Shown: one piece after another, positions 1 to 9,223 of the stretch
Layout: each line of letters starts with the position of its first letter
Position numbering within the stretch: the first letter of the stretch is position 1
NCBI GenBank assembly: GCA_947479935.1
Contig: CANKBG010000024.1
Location: forward strand, 1 to 37,634
Direction of reading: 5' to 3'
Length of the DNA: 37,634 nt
DNA from: Comamonadaceae bacterium
Lineage (GTDB): Bacteria > Pseudomonadota > Gammaproteobacteria > Burkholderiales > Burkholderiaceae_C
Notes under the pieces: generated by a model
What the model saw: only the letters and a program-made list of their open reading frames with translations
The model's database searches: none
Told to the model about the DNA's origin: nothing
Made by a program: the position numbers and the translations under genes

Positions 1-543
1 ACACTGGCTTGGTTGGGCCAAGCGGAAGCCGGCCAAGACGACCTGACGGTGTATGACGTGGCCATGTTGGGTCGCTTGCCACATCAATCTTGGCTTTCAA
101 CGCCCACTGCCAAAGACCATGCGGTGGTGGAGGTGGCCTTGAAAACAGTTCAGGCTTGGGATTGGCGCACACGCAGTTTGGGACAACTTTCTGGCGGTGA
201 GCGGCAACGTGTTTTGCTGGCGCGAGCCTTGGCCGTGCAAGCTCAGGTGTACCTCATGGACGAGCCCTTGGCGGGTGTGGATGTGCCGCATCAGGCCGAT
301 TGGTTGGAGTGGGTGCGTTGCCTGACGGAGGCGGGCGCTGCCGTGGTGAGTGTGTTGCACGAACTCAATTTGGCACTGCAAGCCAATCGGGTGTGGGTCA
401 TGTCAAAAGGCCAGTGCGTGCACACGGGTTTGCCCAATTCAACAGACACCCACAGCGCCTTGTCGGCGGTTTTTCAAAACAGATTGCAGTGGCGTGAATG
501 GCAAGAAGAAGGCATCACACGCTGGGTGGCTTTGCCTAAGTAG
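1..543 (+). CDS. ABC transporter ATP-binding protein, BtuD/FecE type (5' end outside window)
   Basis: This is the C-terminal part of an ABC ATPase; the frame is open from base 1, so the start and the Walker A motif lie upstream of the window. The visible part has the ABC signature LSGGERQRV, a Walker B segment ending VYLMDEP, a D-loop (AGVD) and the switch histidine in VVSVLHELNL. The wording of these motifs and the short C-terminus fit importers of the cobalamin/haem/iron-siderophore group. The substrate cannot be told without the permease and binding protein, which are not visible. The last 8 bases overlap convergently with the end of the endonuclease III gene. Confidence 0.85.
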   Translation, partial: TLAWLGQAEAGQDDLTVYDVAMLGRLPHQSWLSTPTAKDHAVVEVALKTVQAWDWRTRSLGQLSGGERQRVLLARALAVQAQVYLMDEPLAGVDVPHQADWLEWVRCLTEAGAAVVSVLHELNLALQANRVWVMSKGQCVHTGLPNSTDTHSALSAVFQNRLQWREWQEEGITRWVALPK

Positions 544-1168
544 TTTTCGGTTTGAAGCTGCAATAAGCCGACACGGCACACTGTTGGCACAAAGGTTTTC
601 TGGCTTGGCACACATAGCGGCCATGCAAAATGAGCCAGTGGTGTGCGTCGACCAAATACTTTTCTGGAATTCTTTTCAAAAGCTTCAACTCCACTTCAAG
701 CGGATTTTTGCCGGGGGCTAAACCTGTTCTGTTGCCCAGCCTGAAGATGTGTGTGTCCACCGCCATGGTGGGTTCGCCAAAGGCCACATTCAAAACCACA
801 TTGGCCGTTTTGCGGCCCACGCCTGGCAATGCTTCCAAGGCCTCGCGAGAGCGTGGCACTTGACCTTGGTGTTGCGAAATCAAAATTTGACAGGTTTTCA
901 GCAGATTGCTGGTCTTGTTTCTATACAGCCCAATGGTTTTAAGGTAGCCCTCCAACCGGTCTTGGCCCAAGGCCAGAATGCGGTCCGGCGTATTGGCCAC
1001 AAGGAACAATTTGCGGGTGGCTTTGTTCACGCTCACATCGGTGGCCTGGGCCGACAACAGCACCGCCGTGAGGAGTTCAAACACCGAGGTGTAGGCCAAT
1101 TCGGTATTGGGCTGGGGATTGGCTTCTCTCAGGGTGTGAAAAAAGAGTTCAATGTTGTGTGCGTTCAT
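536..1168 (-). CDS. nth: Endonuclease III (DNA glycosylase/AP lyase)
   Basis: This enzyme removes oxidised pyrimidines from DNA and nicks the abasic site in base excision repair. The 210-residue protein has the normal family length. It carries the helix-hairpin-helix LPGVGRKTANV with the catalytic lysine, the VDTHIFR segment with the catalytic aspartate, and a C-terminal 4Fe-4S ligand set spaced C-x6-C-x2-C-x5-C. The ATG at 1168 gives MNAHNIELFF, the usual start; an upstream in-frame start would add about 20 unlikely residues reaching into the promoter region of the divergent aminotransferase gene. The 3' end overlaps the convergent ABC ATPase gene by 8 bases. Confidence 0.95.
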   Translation of the reverse strand: MNAHNIELFFHTLREANPQPNTELAYTSVFELLTAVLLSAQATDVSVNKATRKLFLVANTPDRILALGQDRLEGYLKTIGLYRNKTSNLLKTCQILISQHQGQVPRSREALEALPGVGRKTANVVLNVAFGEPTMAVDTHIFRLGNRTGLAPGKNPLEVELKLLKRIPEKYLVDAHHWLILHGRYVCQARKPLCQQCAVSAYCSFKPKTT

Positions 1169-1216
1169 GAGAGAAAATGTGAGAATTAACCAACCGTGTT
1201 GAGTGGAAGATACACC

Positions 1217-2425
1217 ATGTCCTTGCAATTTGCAGATCGATTGAACAATGTCGAAACTTCAGCCATTCGGGAGTTATTTAAACTTCTAGGCAAGCCCGGC
1301 ATTATTAGTTTTGCCGGCGGCTTTCCAGACAGTGCCATGTTTGACGTAGAAGGCATCCGTGAAGCCTCTTCACAAGCGCTGGCTCAAGAGCCTGGTGCAG
1401 CCCTTCAATACGGCGCCACCGAAGGCTACGGGCCCTTGCGAGAGCAGTTGGCGCAGTTCATGGGGCAAAAGGGCGTGCAAGGTTTAAGCGCCGACCAACT
1501 CATTGTCACCACCGGCAGCCAGCAGGCGCTAGACCTCATTGGCAAAACCATGATTGGCCCGGGCGACAAAGTCATCGTGGAAGGCCCCACCTTCTTGGCC
1601 ACCATTCAGTGCTTCCGGTTGTATGGCGCGCATCTTATTTCTGCGCCCGTGGACGATGAGGGCGTCAACACCGAAGCGTTGGAAAAATTAATCGCACAGC
1701 ACAAGCCCAAGTTTGTGTATGTCATTCCCACCTTTGGCAACCCCACGGGTGCATTGCTCAGCTTGGAGCGCCGCAAAAAATTGCTCGAGTTGGCAGTCAA
1801 ATACCAAACACTCATGGTTGAAGACGATCCTTACGGCGATTTATATTTCAACCAAGCACCTCCGCCCAGTTTGCTGGCGCTCAGCGCGCAAGTGCCCGGT
1901 AGCCGAGATTGGTTGGTGCATTGCGGCTCTTTGTCTAAAGTCTTAAGTCCTGGCCTGCGTGTGGGCTGGATGGTGGCACCGCCCGAGCTCCTCAGCCGCG
2001 CTGTCATATGTAAACAATTTAGCGATGCACACACCAGCACCTTTGCGCAGGCCACAGCCTCTCATTACCTCAAGGCCGGCCGCATGCCCGCCACTTTAGA
2101 CAATGTGCGCAAGGTTTATGCAGCGCGCGCCCAAACCATGAGCCAAGCTTTGCGTCAACATTTGGGCAGTGCCATTTCATTTGTTCAACCGCAAGGCGGC
2201 TTGTTTGTGTGGGCCCGCCTGACGGGCGCAGAGGGCCGAGAAAGTGATGGCAATGCCTTTGCCAAAATGGCCATTGAAAAAGGTGTGGCCTTTGTACCAG
2301 GTGCCCCCTTTTATTGTGAAAACCCAGACCACTGCACCTTGCGCTTGAGCTTTGCCACCGTGGGTGAGGACAAAATTCTGGAAGGTGTCGATCGCCTCAA
2401 GCAAGCCATGTTTGCGTCTGCCTAA
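1217..2425 (+). CDS. PLP-dependent aminotransferase, class I/II (LysN/MocR-like fold)
   Basis: A fold-type I aminotransferase of 402 residues, close to the family's usual length. The Schiff-base lysine is in SLSKVLSPGLRVGW (about residue 241). The substrate- and cofactor-side motifs FGNPTG, EDDPYGDL and the C-terminal LRLSFA arginine are also present. The sequence style is that of the 2-aminoadipate/aromatic/branched-chain aminotransferases related to the catalytic domain of MocR regulators; the exact amino donor is not decidable here. I chose the ATG at 1217 because GGAAG lies at a suitable distance upstream; an in-frame GTG at 1196 is possible. The alpha/beta hydrolase gene begins 5 bases after its stop codon, so the two are probably co-transcribed. 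Confidence 0.88.
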   Translation: MSLQFADRLNNVETSAIRELFKLLGKPGIISFAGGFPDSAMFDVEGIREASSQALAQEPGAALQYGATEGYGPLREQLAQFMGQKGVQGLSADQLIVTTGSQQALDLIGKTMIGPGDKVIVEGPTFLATIQCFRLYGAHLISAPVDDEGVNTEALEKLIAQHKPKFVYVIPTFGNPTGALLSLERRKKLLELAVKYQTLMVEDDPYGDLYFNQAPPPSLLALSAQVPGSRDWLVHCGSLSKVLSPGLRVGWMVAPPELLSRAVICKQFSDAHTSTFAQATASHYLKAGRMPATLDNVRKVYAARAQTMSQALRQHLGSAISFVQPQGGLFVWARLTGAEGRESDGNAFAKMAIEKGVAFVPGAPFYCENPDHCTLRLSFATVGEDKILEGVDRLKQAMFASA

Positions 2426-2429
2426 TGTC

Positions 2430-3245
2430 ATGAACCTTCAGGGCGTCGACATCAGAGTTGAAGGCACAGGCTCTGAAACGCTGGTCATGTTGCATGGCTG
2501 GCCCGACACACTGGTGCTTTGGGACAGCACCGTAGAAGCGCTTAGCCCAAACTACCAATGTGTGCGCTTTACTTTGCCCGCTTTTGACGCCAATGCGCCC
2601 ATGCCAGCCAAGTCCTTGAGCGACATGGTCGCCTTCATTCACGAAGTGGTAACGCAAGTAAGCCCACAAAAACCTGTCACCTTGGTACTGCACGATTGGG
2701 GTTGTGTATTTGGTTACGAATACGCGGCCGTTTACCCAAGCCTTGTGAGCCGTATCGTGGCAGTCGATGTGGGTGACCACAACGCCAAAGCCCTTGCTGC
2801 CTCCTGGAATGCCAAAGCCAAATGGGGCGTTTTCAGTTATCAAATTTGGTTGGCCATGGCTTGGCAAATTGCACAAATCTTTGGCGCTGCAGGACGGCCT
2901 TTGGCCAATCGCATGACGCGCTACATGGCCAAGGCTTTAAGGTGTCCTAGCCCCGTGGCCAACATGCATGCAGGCATGAACGCACCCTACGCCATGAAGT
3001 GGATGGGGGCCTTGAAAGGTTTTAATTTGGCGGCCAATACGCTCAAAATTTTGCCTGCTGCGCGCCCTATGCTTTACATCTACGGACGGCGCAAACCCTT
3101 CATGTTTCATTCAGAGCTTTGGCTTGAACAAATTGCATCGCATTCGGGTTCTAGGGTTGAGGGCTTTGACACAGGGCACTGGGTCATGAGTGCCAAGCCC
3201 ACTGAATTTAACGCATTGCTCAACGATTGGTTAAGGACGCCTTGA
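2430..3245 (+). CDS. Alpha/beta hydrolase, epoxide-hydrolase/dehalogenase-like
   Basis: A 271-residue alpha/beta-fold hydrolase. The oxyanion-hole motif is MLHGWPD (about residue 20). The nucleophile elbow reads LHDWGCVFG, placing Asp89 where epoxide hydrolases and haloalkane dehalogenases have their nucleophilic aspartate. The catalytic histidine is in FDTGHWVM near residue 250. The usual elbow is HDWGG; here the second glycine is Cys. The start at 2430 falls just after the stop of the aminotransferase gene, and the stop codon overlaps the probable TTG start of the PhoD gene, so the three look like one transcript. The substrate is unknown. Confidence 0.8.
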   Translation: MNLQGVDIRVEGTGSETLVMLHGWPDTLVLWDSTVEALSPNYQCVRFTLPAFDANAPMPAKSLSDMVAFIHEVVTQVSPQKPVTLVLHDWGCVFGYEYAAVYPSLVSRIVAVDVGDHNAKALAASWNAKAKWGVFSYQIWLAMAWQIAQIFGAAGRPLANRMTRYMAKALRCPSPVANMHAGMNAPYAMKWMGALKGFNLAANTLKILPAARPMLYIYGRRKPFMFHSELWLEQIASHSGSRVEGFDTGHWVMSAKPTEFNALLNDWLRTP

Positions 3246-4861
3246 AAAATTCAATCACTGCATTGCACCCAACATTTGCCAACCCCTCTAGACGCGAATT
3301 ATTGAAGTGGGCAGTGGCGGCCTCTGCGCCCCTCACTTATTCATTTTCTGCTGCGCAAACACCGCTCAAGCACAACCCCTTTTCTTTGGGCGTGGCCAGT
3401 GGTTCGCCCAACTACCATTCGGTGGTGCTGTGGACGCGCCTGATGCCCCCTGAAGCGGGTGACTTAGATCAATTTTCGTCATCCAATGTCACGGTTACCT
3501 GGGAGGTGGCTGACGACGAATTGTTCAAAGTCAATCGGCGCTCGGGGCAAGTGATGGCCTTGGCTGCGTTGGCTAATTCAGTTCATTTGGAATTGGAGGG
3601 CTTGCAAAGTGATCGTTGGTATTTTTACCGCTTTCAACTTGAAAATGCACAAAGCACAGTAGGCCGAACGCGCACCTTGCCACATCCAAATGCGGTGGTG
3701 CAAAAACTGCGCATAGCCTACGCCTCGTGCCAGCGTTGGGAGCATGGCTATTTCAGTGCCTACCATCATATGTGCCAAGAAAACCTAGACTTGGTGCTGT
3801 TCTTGGGTGACTACATTTATGAATATGCAGGAGCGGCCAATGCCGTGCGCTTGCCCACAGGCGGTTGGGTCAACTCACTTTCTGACTATCGCAATCGGTA
3901 TGCCCTGCATAAAAGTGAAAAAAGTTTGCAGGCCATGCATGCCCAGTGCCCTTGGCTCATCACGTGGGACGACCACGAAGTGTCCAACGACTATGCAGGC
4001 TTAGAAAGAGGGCAGAGCGGCAACATCAGCTTTGACTTTTCAGCGCAACGTGCGCGGGCTTACCAAGCGTTTTACGAACACATGCCATTGCGCGCCAGTG
4101 CCCTGACACGCGCCATCGAAGGCTTGGCCACAGGCGCTGAAATGCGCATCTATGGTCAAGTGGCCTACGGTCAATTGGCCAACATTTATTTGCTAGACGA
4201 TCGCCAATACCGCGACAGGCAGGTTTGCAACAAAGGCTTGGGCTATGGTTCGGGCTGGGTCGATCCTGATCAATGCGAAGCATGGCTAGACCCCCAAAGA
4301 ACGCTGCTAGGCATGGCGCAAGAAAAGTGGCTTGATCAAAGCTTTGCCAAAGCACACACAGAGCAGCGCACCTGGAATATCTTGTCGCAGCAATCACTGT
4401 TTGGCAGGCGAGATTACAAATTGGGCGCGGGCTATTACCTGTGGAATGACGGCTGGGATGGTTATTCTTCGGCGCGCCAACGCATGACGAAGTCAATGCA
4501 AAACCATGCACTCAACAACCCCGTCCTCATTGGTGGCGATATCCACGAAAACTGGGTCGGCCATGTCATGGCCGATGCCTACCAAGACGACAGCGCCACA
4601 ATTGGGGTGGAGTTTTGCGGTGCGGGCATCACGGCGCGGTCTGCCGGCAATTCAAAGCTGGCTGCACGCTTGGCTGAAAATCCGCACTTCATTTTTGCAG
4701 ACAGCGAGCGCAAAGGTTATGGTGTGGTCGAATTCACGGCCAAGCAAATTCAAACCGAGTTGCGCGTGGTCGACGATGTGCGTCAAAGGCAAACCAAAAT
4801 AGAAACCTTGGCCAAGTTTACGGTGGAGGCGGGGGTGCCGCAGGTGCAGCGGACGGCTTGA
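3242..4861 (+). CDS. phoD: Alkaline phosphatase D family protein, Tat-exported
   Basis: A PhoD-type metallophosphoesterase (phosphomonoesterase/phosphodiesterase), expected in the periplasm. The N-terminus carries a twin-arginine signal (SRRELLKWAVAASAP) followed by a hydrophobic stretch and an AQ cleavage-like site. The metal-binding motifs of the family follow in order: ASCQRWEHG, LGDYIYEYAG, TWDDHEVSNDYAG and GGDIHENWVG. The length of about 539 residues is normal. No ATG is available near the signal peptide. I chose the TTG at 3242, which overlaps the hydrolase stop as TTGA and follows AAGGA; a TTG at 3227 is an alternative. It is convergent with serB across 23 bases. Confidence 0.88.
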   Translation: MKNSITALHPTFANPSRRELLKWAVAASAPLTYSFSAAQTPLKHNPFSLGVASGSPNYHSVVLWTRLMPPEAGDLDQFSSSNVTVTWEVADDELFKVNRRSGQVMALAALANSVHLELEGLQSDRWYFYRFQLENAQSTVGRTRTLPHPNAVVQKLRIAYASCQRWEHGYFSAYHHMCQENLDLVLFLGDYIYEYAGAANAVRLPTGGWVNSLSDYRNRYALHKSEKSLQAMHAQCPWLITWDDHEVSNDYAGLERGQSGNISFDFSAQRARAYQAFYEHMPLRASALTRAIEGLATGAEMRIYGQVAYGQLANIYLLDDRQYRDRQVCNKGLGYGSGWVDPDQCEAWLDPQRTLLGMAQEKWLDQSFAKAHTEQRTWNILSQQSLFGRRDYKLGAGYYLWNDGWDGYSSARQRMTKSMQNHALNNPVLIGGDIHENWVGHVMADAYQDDSATIGVEFCGAGITARSAGNSKLAARLAENPHFIFADSERKGYGVVEFTAKQIQTELRVVDDVRQRQTKIETLAKFTVEAGVPQVQRTA

Positions 4862-4884
4862 GCTTTCACCGCTTGAAGCTTGGC

Positions 4885-5604
4885 CTAGTGAAAGGCTTCT
4901 AGCAAACGGTCAAGTCCGCCTTCTTCAATGGCCACCATGGCTTGCTCACGCACCTTGGGCTTGGCGTGATAAGCCACAGACAAACCCGCCACACCCATCA
5001 TGGGCAGGTCATTGGCACCATCGCCCATGGCAATGGCTTGTGAGGGTGTGATGCCCATTTGCATGCAGGTTTGCAGCAGCATCTTGCGCTTTTCTTCGCC
5101 ATCGCAAATGTCGCCCCAGTCTTGGTCCACCATGCGGCCTGTCAATTCACCCTTCACCACTTCCAACACATTGGAGCGTGTCCAATTGATGTTAAGCCTG
5201 TCGCGCACACGGTCTGTGAAAAAAGTAAAACCGCCAGACACCAAAAGCACTTTCATGCCAGCTGCTTGGCAGGCCTTCACCAAGGTTTCTGCGCCGGGGT
5301 TCAGTTGCAGACGTTGACGCCATACTTCTTCCATGTGCGCCACCGTCACGCCCTTTAAAAGCGCGACTCGTTTGCGCAAACTGTCTTTGTAATCGGTTAT
5401 TTCACCCCGCATCGCCGCTTCGGTGATGGCTGCCACTTCTGCTTTGCGGCCAGCAGCATCTGCAATTTCGTCCACGCATTCAATGTTGATAAGGGTGGAG
5501 TCCATGTCAAAGGCGATGAGTTTGAAATCACTCAATTTCAAGGGCGGTGCGAAGCCCTTCACGGTCATGCCTTGAAAAGTAGGGGCGCTGCGCTCGTTGC
5601 TCAT
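4885..5604 (-). CDS. serB: Phosphoserine phosphatase
   Basis: Catalyses the last step of serine biosynthesis, O-phosphoserine to serine. It is a 239-residue HAD-superfamily enzyme with motif I DMDSTLI (nucleophile Asp33, acid Asp35), the substrate-specificity segment NIECVDEIAD, motif II VSGGFTFF, and motif III/IV with GDGANDLPM near residue 194. It starts 6 bases after the mfd stop codon, so it is very likely translated from the mfd transcript. An internal ATG at residue 13 is an alternative start, because the first dozen residues are not typical of the family core. Confidence 0.95.
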   Translation of the reverse strand: MSNERSAPTFQGMTVKGFAPPLKLSDFKLIAFDMDSTLINIECVDEIADAAGRKAEVAAITEAAMRGEITDYKDSLRKRVALLKGVTVAHMEEVWRQRLQLNPGAETLVKACQAAGMKVLLVSGGFTFFTDRVRDRLNINWTRSNVLEVVKGELTGRMVDQDWGDICDGEEKRKMLLQTCMQMGITPSQAIAMGDGANDLPMMGVAGLSVAYHAKPKVREQAMVAIEEGGLDRLLEAFH

Positions 5605-5610
5605 GCTTGT

Positions 5611-8600
5611 TTATCCTTCAGCTTTCTCAATTTTAGGCTGACCCAAAGAGCGCAAGATGTCTCTGACCATTTGCGCGCGGGCTTTGGGGTCGGGCAGTTC
5701 GCGCTCTATGCGCAATTTGTCGTTGCCGGCCAATTGAATGTGCTTGTTCTTTTGAATCAACTCAATGATGCGCATAGGTTCAATCGGTGGATTGGGTTTG
5801 AAGCTGATTTGAATCACACCCGGTGCGGCATCCACCTTCACCACGCCATAAGGCAAGCTCAGCACCCTTAAGCGATGCACATCCATTAGGGTTTGCGCTT
5901 GCGGCGGCAATTTGCCAAAACGGTCGACAATTTCTTCCAGCAAGCCGTCAATTTGATCGGAGGTTTTGGCCGTGGCCAATTTCTTGTAAAAAGACAAACG
6001 CAAATGGACATCGCCGCAGTAGTCGTTGGGCAGAAGGGCAGGCGCATGCAAATTGATATCGGTGGCGGCAGACAAGGGACTGAGCAAATCGGGCTCTTTG
6101 CCCAATTTCAAACAGCGTACAGCTTCGTTCAACATTTCGTTGTAAAGCTGGAAACCCACTTCCAGCATGTTGCCGCTTTGGTTTTCGCCCAGCACTTCTC
6201 CGGCGCCGCGAATTTCTAAATCGTGCATGGCCAAATAAAAGCCGCTGCCCAATTCTTCCATTTGCTGAATGGCGTCCAAGCGTTGTGCCGCATTTTTGGT
6301 CAGTGCGTCTATTTCGGGCACCATCAAATAAGCATAGGCTTGGTGATGGCTTCGGCCCACACGGCCTCGAAGTTGGTGCAGTTGCGCCAAACCAAATTTG
6401 TCGGCGCGCGAAATCACAATGGTGTTGGCGGTGGGCACATCAATGCCGGTTTCAATGATGGTGGAGCACAACAAAATGTTGTATCGCTGCGCCACAAAAT
6501 CGCGCATTACTTTTTCCAAATCGCGCTCAGGCATTTGGCCGTGGGCTACGGCAATGCGTGCCTCTGGCAATATTTCTTCTAGCTTTTGGCGGCGGTTCTG
6601 AATGGTTTCCACTTCATTGTGTAAGAAGTAACACTGTCCGCCGCGTTTGAGTTCACGCAGCACTGCTTCGCGAATGACACCAATCCCTTCGTTGCGCACA
6701 AATGTTTTGATGGCCAAGCGGCGTTGTGGTGCGGTGGCTATGACGCTTAAATCACGAATACCTTCAAGGGCCATGCCCAAGGTTCGTGGAATGGGGGTGG
6801 CAGTGAGCGTGAGCACATCCACTTCGGCGCGCATGGCCTTCATGGCTTCTTTGTGACGCACGCCAAATCGGTGTTCTTCGTCAATCACCAACAAGCCTAA
6901 ATTTTGAAACTTGGTTGACTCACTCAGCAGTTTGTGGGTGCCCACCACAATGTCGACGGTGCCATCGGCCAATCCTTTGAGTGCCTCATTCACTTCTTTG
7001 GTAGAACGAAAGCGCGACACTTCGGCCACCTTCACTGGCCATTTTGAAAAGCGGTCTTTCAAAGTTTGAAAGTGCTGCTCGGCCAGTAGCGTGGTGGGCG
7101 CCAAGATGGCCACTTGTTTGCCACCAGTTACAGCCACAAACGCTGCGCGAAGCGCCACTTCTGTTTTGCCAAAGCCCACATCGCCGCACACCAAGCGGTC
7201 CATGGGGCGCGGGCTGATCATGTCTTGAATGACGGCGTGAATGGCGGCGTTTTGGTCTGCGGTTTCTTCAAAGCCAAAGTCATTGGCAAATATTTCGTAG
7301 TCTTGAGGGCTGTATCGAAAGGCATGGCCTTCGCGCGCTGCCCGTCGTGCATAAATATTCAACAACTCTGCTGCAGAATCGCGCACTTGCTCGGCCGCTT
7401 TGCGTTTGGCTTTTTCCCACTGGCCACTGCCCAAGCGGTGCAGCGGTGCTTCATCGGCACTCACGCCAGTGTAGCGGCCAATCAGTTGCAACTGACTCAC
7501 GGGCACATACAGCGTGGCCTTGTCGGCATATTCCAAATGTAAAAACTCTTGCAGTGCCGGGGTGCCATCTGGATTTTTCTCGCCCAAATCCATGTTCACC
7601 AACCCACGGTAGCGGCCAATGCCGTGCGCGTTGTGCACCACGGGGTCGCCTACGTTGAGCTCTGATAAATCTTTGATGAGCGCTTCAACATCACTCACTT
7701 GCTCTTGTTTTTTCCGGCGACGCGTGGTGGGGCCAGCTGCAAACAATTCAGTCTCTGTGACCAAATCGATGCCAGCTTCAAACCAATGGAAGCCTGAATT
7801 TAAGGCTGCAGTCGCAATGCCTATTTTTTCGTCGTTGGCTTGAAATTCTTTCAGGTCATCAAACGCGGGTGGGTTCACGCCACTGGCGCGCAAGAAGTCG
7901 AGCAAGCTTTCGCGTCGGCCCGCGCTCTCTGCCAAAATCAACACGCGGTTGGACGTGCTGCGAATGTGCGCTTGCAGTTTGGCCAAAGGCTCTTCGGCAC
8001 CGCGCACCACCGTCAGGTCGGGCAGAGGCTGCGCCAGGGTGTTGTCAGCGTTGCTGTCTTGGGGTTCGCCTTCGGAATCTTTGGCGCTTGGGCGCAAAGC
8101 CAATTGCGCATGCTGATTCGTCCCCGTGTAAAACTGTTCGGCCGACAAAAACAAAGCCTCAGGTGGCAAAGCAGGTCGTTCAGGGTCGCCTTGCACCAAG
8201 CGATAGCGGTCTTTGGTGTCTTGCCAAAAGCGTTGAAAGGCAGGCTCCAAATCGCCGTGCAAGACCAAGGTGGCTGGCTTGTCTGTGCCCGCACCCAAGT
8301 AGTCAAACACGGTGGCAGTCTCTTCAAAAAAGAGCGGTAAATAATATTCAATGCCCGCCGTGGCCACACCATTGCCCATGTCTTTGTAAATACGACTTTT
8401 GGTCGGGTCGCCGTCGAGCAGTTCACGCCAACGGCTGCGAAACTTGGCACGCGCTGCTTCGTCCATGGGAAATTCACGGCCCGGCAGTAAGCGCACTTCG
8501 GGCACGGGGTAAAGGCTGCGCTGCGTGTCGGGGTCGAAGGTGCGAATGGAGTCAATTTCGTTGTCAAACAAATCGACGCGGTACGGCACTTGCGAGCCCA

Positions 8601-9129
8601 TGGGAAACAAATCAATGAGGCCGCCGCGCACCGCGTATTCGCCAGGGCTTACCACTTGGCTCACATGGCTGTAGCCGGCCAAGGTGAGCTGGGCTTTGAG
8701 CTTGGCTTCGTCCAGCTTTTGCTTGGTCTTAAAGTTAAAGGTGTAGCCCGCTAAAAATGCAGGCGGCGCCAAACGGTACAAAGCGGTGGTGGCCGGAATG
8801 AACACCAAGTCGGCGCCTTCGGCTTTGTCGCGCTGATTGATGCGCCACAGGGTGGCCAAGCGTTCGCTGATGAGGTCTTGGTGGGGCGAAAAAGTATCGT
8901 AGGGCAAGGTTTCCCAGTCGGGAAAAATGGCGCATCTCAAATCGGGGGCAAAGAAGGCCACCTCGTCCATCAGGCGCTGTGTGTCGGCGGCGTCAGAGGT
9001 CACCACCGCTGTTAGGCGGCCCTGTGCTTTTTCGCGTTCGGCCAATTGGGCCAATAGCACAGCGTCTGCCGATCCCATGGGACGGGGCAGGGTAAAGCGT
9101 TTTCCTAAGCTAAGCGCGGGTAATTGCAT
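5611..9129 (-). CDS. mfd: Transcription-repair coupling factor Mfd
   Basis: Mfd displaces RNA polymerase stalled at DNA lesions and recruits UvrA for transcription-coupled repair. The 1172-residue protein matches the usual length. Visible parts are the N-terminal UvrB-homology region (FPDWETLPYDTFSPHQD), the RNA-polymerase-interaction/CarD-like domain (GDPVVHNAHGIGRYRGL), and the superfamily 2 translocase with Walker A GDVGFGKTE (about residue 650), DEEHRFG box (about 750), TATPIPRTL, QLRGRVGRS and the C-terminal TRCF domain. The ATG at 9129 gives MQLPALSLGKRFTLPRP, the conserved N-terminus; the frame stays open about 100 codons further upstream, but that stretch runs antisense over ispD. Its start codon shares a CATG with a possible ispD ATG on the other strand. 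Confidence 0.97.
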   Translation of the reverse strand: MQLPALSLGKRFTLPRPMGSADAVLLAQLAEREKAQGRLTAVVTSDAADTQRLMDEVAFFAPDLRCAIFPDWETLPYDTFSPHQDLISERLATLWRINQRDKAEGADLVFIPATTALYRLAPPAFLAGYTFNFKTKQKLDEAKLKAQLTLAGYSHVSQVVSPGEYAVRGGLIDLFPMGSQVPYRVDLFDNEIDSIRTFDPDTQRSLYPVPEVRLLPGREFPMDEAARAKFRSRWRELLDGDPTKSRIYKDMGNGVATAGIEYYLPLFFEETATVFDYLGAGTDKPATLVLHGDLEPAFQRFWQDTKDRYRLVQGDPERPALPPEALFLSAEQFYTGTNQHAQLALRPSAKDSEGEPQDSNADNTLAQPLPDLTVVRGAEEPLAKLQAHIRSTSNRVLILAESAGRRESLLDFLRASGVNPPAFDDLKEFQANDEKIGIATAALNSGFHWFEAGIDLVTETELFAAGPTTRRRKKQEQVSDVEALIKDLSELNVGDPVVHNAHGIGRYRGLVNMDLGEKNPDGTPALQEFLHLEYADKATLYVPVSQLQLIGRYTGVSADEAPLHRLGSGQWEKAKRKAAEQVRDSAAELLNIYARRAAREGHAFRYSPQDYEIFANDFGFEETADQNAAIHAVIQDMISPRPMDRLVCGDVGFGKTEVALRAAFVAVTGGKQVAILAPTTLLAEQHFQTLKDRFSKWPVKVAEVSRFRSTKEVNEALKGLADGTVDIVVGTHKLLSESTKFQNLGLLVIDEEHRFGVRHKEAMKAMRAEVDVLTLTATPIPRTLGMALEGIRDLSVIATAPQRRLAIKTFVRNEGIGVIREAVLRELKRGGQCYFLHNEVETIQNRRQKLEEILPEARIAVAHGQMPERDLEKVMRDFVAQRYNILLCSTIIETGIDVPTANTIVISRADKFGLAQLHQLRGRVGRSHHQAYAYLMVPEIDALTKNAAQRLDAIQQMEELGSGFYLAMHDLEIRGAGEVLGENQSGNMLEVGFQLYNEMLNEAVRCLKLGKEPDLLSPLSAATDINLHAPALLPNDYCGDVHLRLSFYKKLATAKTSDQIDGLLEEIVDRFGKLPPQAQTLMDVHRLRVLSLPYGVVKVDAAPGVIQISFKPNPPIEPMRIIELIQKNKHIQLAGNDKLRIERELPDPKARAQMVRDILRSLGQPKIEKAEG

Positions 9130-9223
9130 GTACTCCAATAGTATAGTTGGCGTATTGGCACTCAAAATTAGATTCACTTTGAACCCCTCTGACACTACAG
9201 ATCTATCTAAGCTCACCCAACCT

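Noticed and set aside
8013..8615. 200-codon open frame antisense-shifted within mfd, and other long open frames inside mfd
   Set aside because: They are frame shadows of a conserved gene, without family features or ribosome binding sites.
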